Shown here: in pieces, positions 5,837 through 7,511 of the stretch
How the letters are laid out: each line of letters starts with the position of its first letter
Position numbering within the stretch: position 1 is the first letter of the stretch
Source: Microcaldota archaeon
GTDB lineage: Archaea > B1Sed10-29 > WALL01 > WAMD01
DNA length: 7,511 bases
NCBI GenBank assembly: GCA_027077895.1
Contig: JALWQZ010000018.1
Span: forward strand, 1 to 7,511
Direction: 5' to 3'
Notes under the pieces: generated by a model
The model's database searches: none
What the model saw: the letters and a program-made list of their open reading frames with translations, nothing else
What the model was told of the DNA's origin: nothing
Program-made: the position numbers and the translations under genes

Positions 5837-5978
5837 CGGGCACGAGGGGATTTGAACCCCTGATCGCCGGCTCTCTCCTCGGTTGTTCACATCATCATGC
5901 ATCAGATGGTTTGCCTTCAGTCATCGAGTTCTACACGAATAGGAGGCCGGCGCCTTATCCTGGCTAGGCTACGTGCCC
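5837..5978 (-). tRNA. tRNA-Arg (anticodon CCT) with a 67-nt intron
   Basis: Exon 1 is 5978-5940 and exon 2 is 5872-5837, giving 75 nt before CCA addition. The acceptor stem is GGGCACG paired with CGTGCCC, with discriminator G at 5837. The following bases are CTA, so CCA is not encoded, unlike the neighbouring tRNA-Trp. The D arm is GCC/GGC, the anticodon stem is CCGGC/GCCGG and the T arm is AGGGG-TTCAAAT-CCCCT. The loop C-T-C-C-T-A-A gives anticodon CCT (5943-5941), reading AGG, which suits the frequent use of AGG in this window. The intron at 37/38 forms a bulge-helix-bulge with 4-bp helix CTCC/GGAG, bulges TAT and AGA, and inner helix TCG/CGA. It is the upstream gene of the pair. Confidence 0.95.
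5873..5939 (-). ncRNA. tRNA-Arg intron containing box C/D-like elements
   Basis: The 67-nt intron contains, in order on the minus strand, TCGATGA (5927-5921, 5 of 7 to the C consensus), CTGA (5920-5917), a second CTGA (5905-5902), three bases and a perfect C box ATGATGA (5898-5892). CTGA-TGC-ATGATGA has the order and spacing of a D'/C' motif. The sequence before it (GGCAAACCAT) would act as guide. Near the 3' end, CCGA (5882-5879) could be a weak D box. No complement to this tRNA is visible, so any target would be in trans. An intron with chance boxes is equally possible. Confidence 0.4.
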
Positions 5979-6010
5979 ATCATGTAAAGCCTTATTTTAT
6001 TGTATGATGG

Positions 6011-6020
6011 TATTTAAATA
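6011..6020. promoter_or_regulatory. Palindromic TATA element upstream of tRNA-Arg
   Basis: TATTTAAATA is a perfect 10-bp palindrome. It lies about 37 bp from the tRNA-Arg 5' end, which would give a pre-tRNA leader of about 10-12 nt for RNase P to remove. In the other direction it points to a start near 6042, just before the GC-rich structured element at 6071-6137. Between it and the tRNA there is also a 7-bp inverted repeat, CCATCAT (5977-5983) and ATGATGG (6004-6010), of unknown role. Confidence 0.55.
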
Positions 6021-6042
6021 ATTTAATCCTCAACGCAGCGTG

Positions 6043-6140
6043 AAAACAACACACAGAAGCAGAGAGAGGGTGAGAAGGGGGTTACGGCCCAAATTTTTAC
6101 CCTATTGGCCGGGTGAGCCTGGCCGGCCCCCTTCTTAGAG
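6043..6140 (+). ncRNA. Candidate structured non-coding RNA
   Basis: A GC-rich island stands in AT-rich intergenic DNA. An outer stem pairs TGAGAAGGGGG (6071-6081) with CCCCCTTCTTA (6127-6137). An apical hairpin pairs the two ends of 6107-6124: GGCCGGG against CCTGGCC with loop TGAG. Both stems contain a G-T pair that is a G-U wobble only if the + strand is transcribed; on the minus strand it becomes an A-C mismatch. A 25-nt single-stranded stretch (6082-6106) lies on the 5' side. The palindromic TATA at 6011-6020 predicts a start near 6042, and the T-rich segment 6142-6160 could end the transcript. I see no ORF and cannot assign a known RNA family. The 5' end given is inferred from the TATA spacing. 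Confidence 0.5.
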
Positions 6141-6307
6141 GTTTTCAAAATTTTCTATTTCGTTCACCTCCGTACAGTATAACTCAACCAATCATTTATA
6201 TACTTTTCTGAAAAAACTCTGAACGTTTAAGCAGATAAATGGCAGTTCCAGTAAACATATGAAAATAAGCAAAAATAAGGAATAAATACCTGGATTGAAA
6301 AAATGAA
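6138..6307. other. AT-rich intergenic DNA, no gene seen
   Basis: This stretch completes the 5979-6313 gap. It holds a TATA-like run (ATTTATATA, 6193-6201) and, on the minus strand, a Shine-Dalgarno-like GGAGGTGA (6171-6164). The only frames that follow are very short (10 codons or fewer from ATG/GTG), so neither is evidence of a gene. Nothing else is recognised. Confidence 0.5.
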
Positions 6308-6324
6308 CAACCACTATGTGGTTG
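6296..6324 (-). terminator. Hairpin plus T-tract terminator of the SMC gene, overlapping its stop codon
   Basis: On the minus strand, CAACCAC, a 3-nt loop ATA and GTGGTTG form a perfect 7-bp hairpin (6324-6308), followed by TTCATTTTTTC (6307-6297). The TAG stop (6316-6314) falls in the loop and descending arm. The arrangement resembles an intrinsic terminator; archaeal RNA polymerase needs mainly the T-tract, so the hairpin may act in 3'-end stability as well. Confidence 0.6.
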
Positions 6325-7511
6325 ATTCACTCAGGTATTCACGCATATCAACCTCAACAACACTGCTGCCTAGTGACTTATTTAAGGAAACACCTATCAC
6401 CTGATCTGCAGAGTGAATAATAGATGCATTATGCGTAAGAACTATAAACTGAGACAACCGGGACCGTTCCCTTATCATCCTTGCAAGCCTCTCCGAATTG
6501 GCCCTGTCAAGAGGGCCGTCTACCTCATCCAATGCATAGAATGGACTAGGCTTATAGTCCTGAACTGCAAATAAGAAACTCAACGCAACAACCGCCTGCT
6601 CGCCACCACTCAACGCCTCAATTCTCTTGACAACCTTGCCCGGAGGAGTAACCTCTATTATCAAACCACCAGAGAATGGGTCCTCTTCATTCTCCAATTT
6701 TATATCTGCGTACGCCTTTTCATCACCTATAAACTCTGCATATACTCTCTGGAAGTTCTTTCTTATACCTTCAAACGTGTCCATAAACACCTGTTTCTTC
6801 TTTTTCTCAATTTGGTCTATGAGCGCCAAGACTGCTGCCTTTTCATCCTCTAACTTATTCGCCTTCTTCTCAATATCCTCCAAATCGCCAAGCGCGTTCT
6901 CATATATTTCTATTGCTTTCATATTAACTGGTTCTAGTTTTGCCATCTTCTTCTTCAAACTCTCAATTTCGTCCTTCAACTCAGAATCTGACGCATCCAA
7001 TTCCTTAAACTCAGATAAGTTCATGCTTTCCCATTCCCTCACAACATCCTGGAGCCTAGACTCTAATTTTGCCCTTTCAATCTCAACCTCATTTATCTCC
7101 CTAGACTTGTTATCCAAAAGTCTAACCAAACTACCCCTCTTCTCAAGAAGTTCATTCAATCTAGCCTGAATCTCAGATCTCTTAGAAACCAACCCACTTA
7201 TGCTAGTATTTATCTCCTTCTCCTTCTCAAGCATCTGTGTGAGTTGAGTTTCAAGTTCATATATTCTCTTTTTAGATTCCTCGAGGGCGGTCTCAAGCTC
7301 AACCTTCTCGGATGTCATCTGATCAAGTTTATTCCTAGACTCAACCAGCCTAGTTTCCTCTATAAGCCTAATCTCAGACAGTAGGGATTTATACCTAATT
7401 TCAACATCAGTAGACTCAGCGCGTAATCTTTCAAGTTCTCTCTGCATCTCTTCTAGATGCTTTGCTGCACCCTTAACCTCGGGTCTATCCAATTTTTCCT
7501 GCAGTTCAGAC
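6314..7511 (-). CDS. smc: Chromosome segregation/condensin ATPase SMC, C-terminal part (5' end outside the window)
   Basis: The frame is open to the window edge, so the 398 residues seen are the C-terminal portion of a protein normally about 1,150-1,200 residues long; there is no start here. The first ~190 residues are coiled coil (heptads rich in E, K and L), the returning arm after the hinge. The head follows, introduced by EPVNMKAIEIYE. It contains the ABC signature LSGGE (codons from about 6613), Walker B YALDEVD, D-loop GPLDRAN and H-loop LTHN. Walker A belongs to the N-terminal head half, beyond the window. SMC dimers use ATP to organise and segregate chromosomes, usually with ScpA and ScpB; neither gene is downstream here, since the message ends at a terminator hairpin. 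The D-loop begins GPLD where AALD is common, a minor variation. Confidence 0.96.
   Translation of the reverse strand, partial: SELQEKLDRPEVKGAAKHLEEMQRELERLRAESTDVEIRYKSLLSEIRLIEETRLVESRNKLDQMTSEKVELETALEESKKRIYELETQLTQMLEKEKEINTSISGLVSKRSEIQARLNELLEKRGSLVRLLDNKSREINEVEIERAKLESRLQDVVREWESMNLSEFKELDASDSELKDEIESLKKKMAKLEPVNMKAIEIYENALGDLEDIEKKANKLEDEKAAVLALIDQIEKKKKQVFMDTFEGIRKNFQRVYAEFIGDEKAYADIKLENEEDPFSGGLIIEVTPPGKVVKRIEALSGGEQAVVALSFLFAVQDYKPSPFYALDEVDGPLDRANSERLARMIRERSRLSQFIVLTHNASIIHSADQVIGVSLNKSLGSSVVEVDMREYLSESTT

Noticed and set aside
5628..5967. Open frames across the tRNA block on both strands (5628-5843 minus, 5785-5967 plus)
   Set aside because: They run through tRNA exons, introns and the structured spacer; composition is set by RNA structure and no protein family is recognisable.
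6024..6171. Minus-strand frame after GGAGGTGA (6171-6164): either a 10-codon GTG peptide or a TTG-started frame of about 44 codons through the GC-rich element
   Set aside because: The Shine-Dalgarno-like site has no ATG at a useful distance, the TTG is too far away, and the frame passes through a stem whose pairing explains the sequence better. The predicted transcription start would also fall on the Shine-Dalgarno itself.
6238..6288. Short + strand frames after the TATA-like run (MAVPVNI and MKISKNKE)
   Set aside because: Only 7-8 codons, with no ribosome-binding site or conservation evidence.
7490..7492. TTG at 7492 as a start codon for the SMC-like gene
   Set aside because: The frame stays open upstream to the window edge and the protein begins mid coiled coil, so this is an internal leucine codon of a truncated gene.
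1..7511. CRISPR arrays, insertion sequences, phage or plasmid genes
   Set aside because: No regularly spaced repeats, transposase motifs, terminal inverted repeats or duplicated tRNA ends were seen.

Overview
The window is archaeal. It carries two tRNA genes with canonical bulge-helix-bulge introns, including a tRNA-Trp whose intron has a box C/D-like guide layout. It also has TATA-type promoters about 23-31 bp ahead of leaderless starts, a family 4 uracil-DNA glycosylase, a thioredoxin reductase/protein disulfide oxidoreductase pair and a canonical SMC. A canonical SMC and this kind of tRNA-Trp intron fit a euryarchaeal or related lineage better than a crenarchaeon. I cannot name the genus. 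Coding DNA is AT-leaning and rich in ATA, CTA and AGA/AGG codons, while the RNA genes stand out as GC-rich islands, as in thermophiles.

Layout. 1-415 (-): 5' part of a family 4 uracil-DNA glycosylase, diverging from 462-2112 (+), a three-gene operon of two half-size MgtE/SLC41-like membrane proteins and a PhoU-TrkA_C protein. 2187-3834 (+): thioredoxin reductase followed by a glutaredoxin-like protein disulfide oxidoreductase. 3835-5025 (-): an exported thioredoxin domain fused to a CcdA-type membrane domain, meeting the previous gene tail to tail with no gap. 5085-5537 (+): a membrane-anchored winged-helix regulator, divergent from the thioredoxin-CcdA gene across a 59-bp promoter that holds an inverted-repeat operator candidate. 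5539-5978 (-): tRNA-Arg(CCU), then tRNA-Trp(CCA), separated by a structured GC-rich spacer. 5979-6307: intergenic DNA with a palindromic TATA element and a candidate structured RNA on the + strand. 6314-7511 (-): C-terminal part of SMC, ending in a terminator hairpin that contains its stop codon.

How it fits together. 2187-5537 reads as one thiol-redox neighbourhood. NADPH electrons could pass through thioredoxin reductase to the cytoplasmic oxidoreductase, then across the membrane through the CcdA domain to the external thioredoxin domain, with the divergent regulator as a plausible controller. 462-2112 looks like a divalent-cation transporter built from two unlike halves plus a regulatory subunit. 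The tRNA block has the strongest RNA biology. The tRNA-Trp intron contains two 9-nt segments complementary to the two exon-intron junctions, placed so that the box D' +5 rule picks C39 and the equivalent spacing picks C34, yet its terminal C and D boxes are not recognisable. Several divergent gene pairs share one symmetric TATA element.
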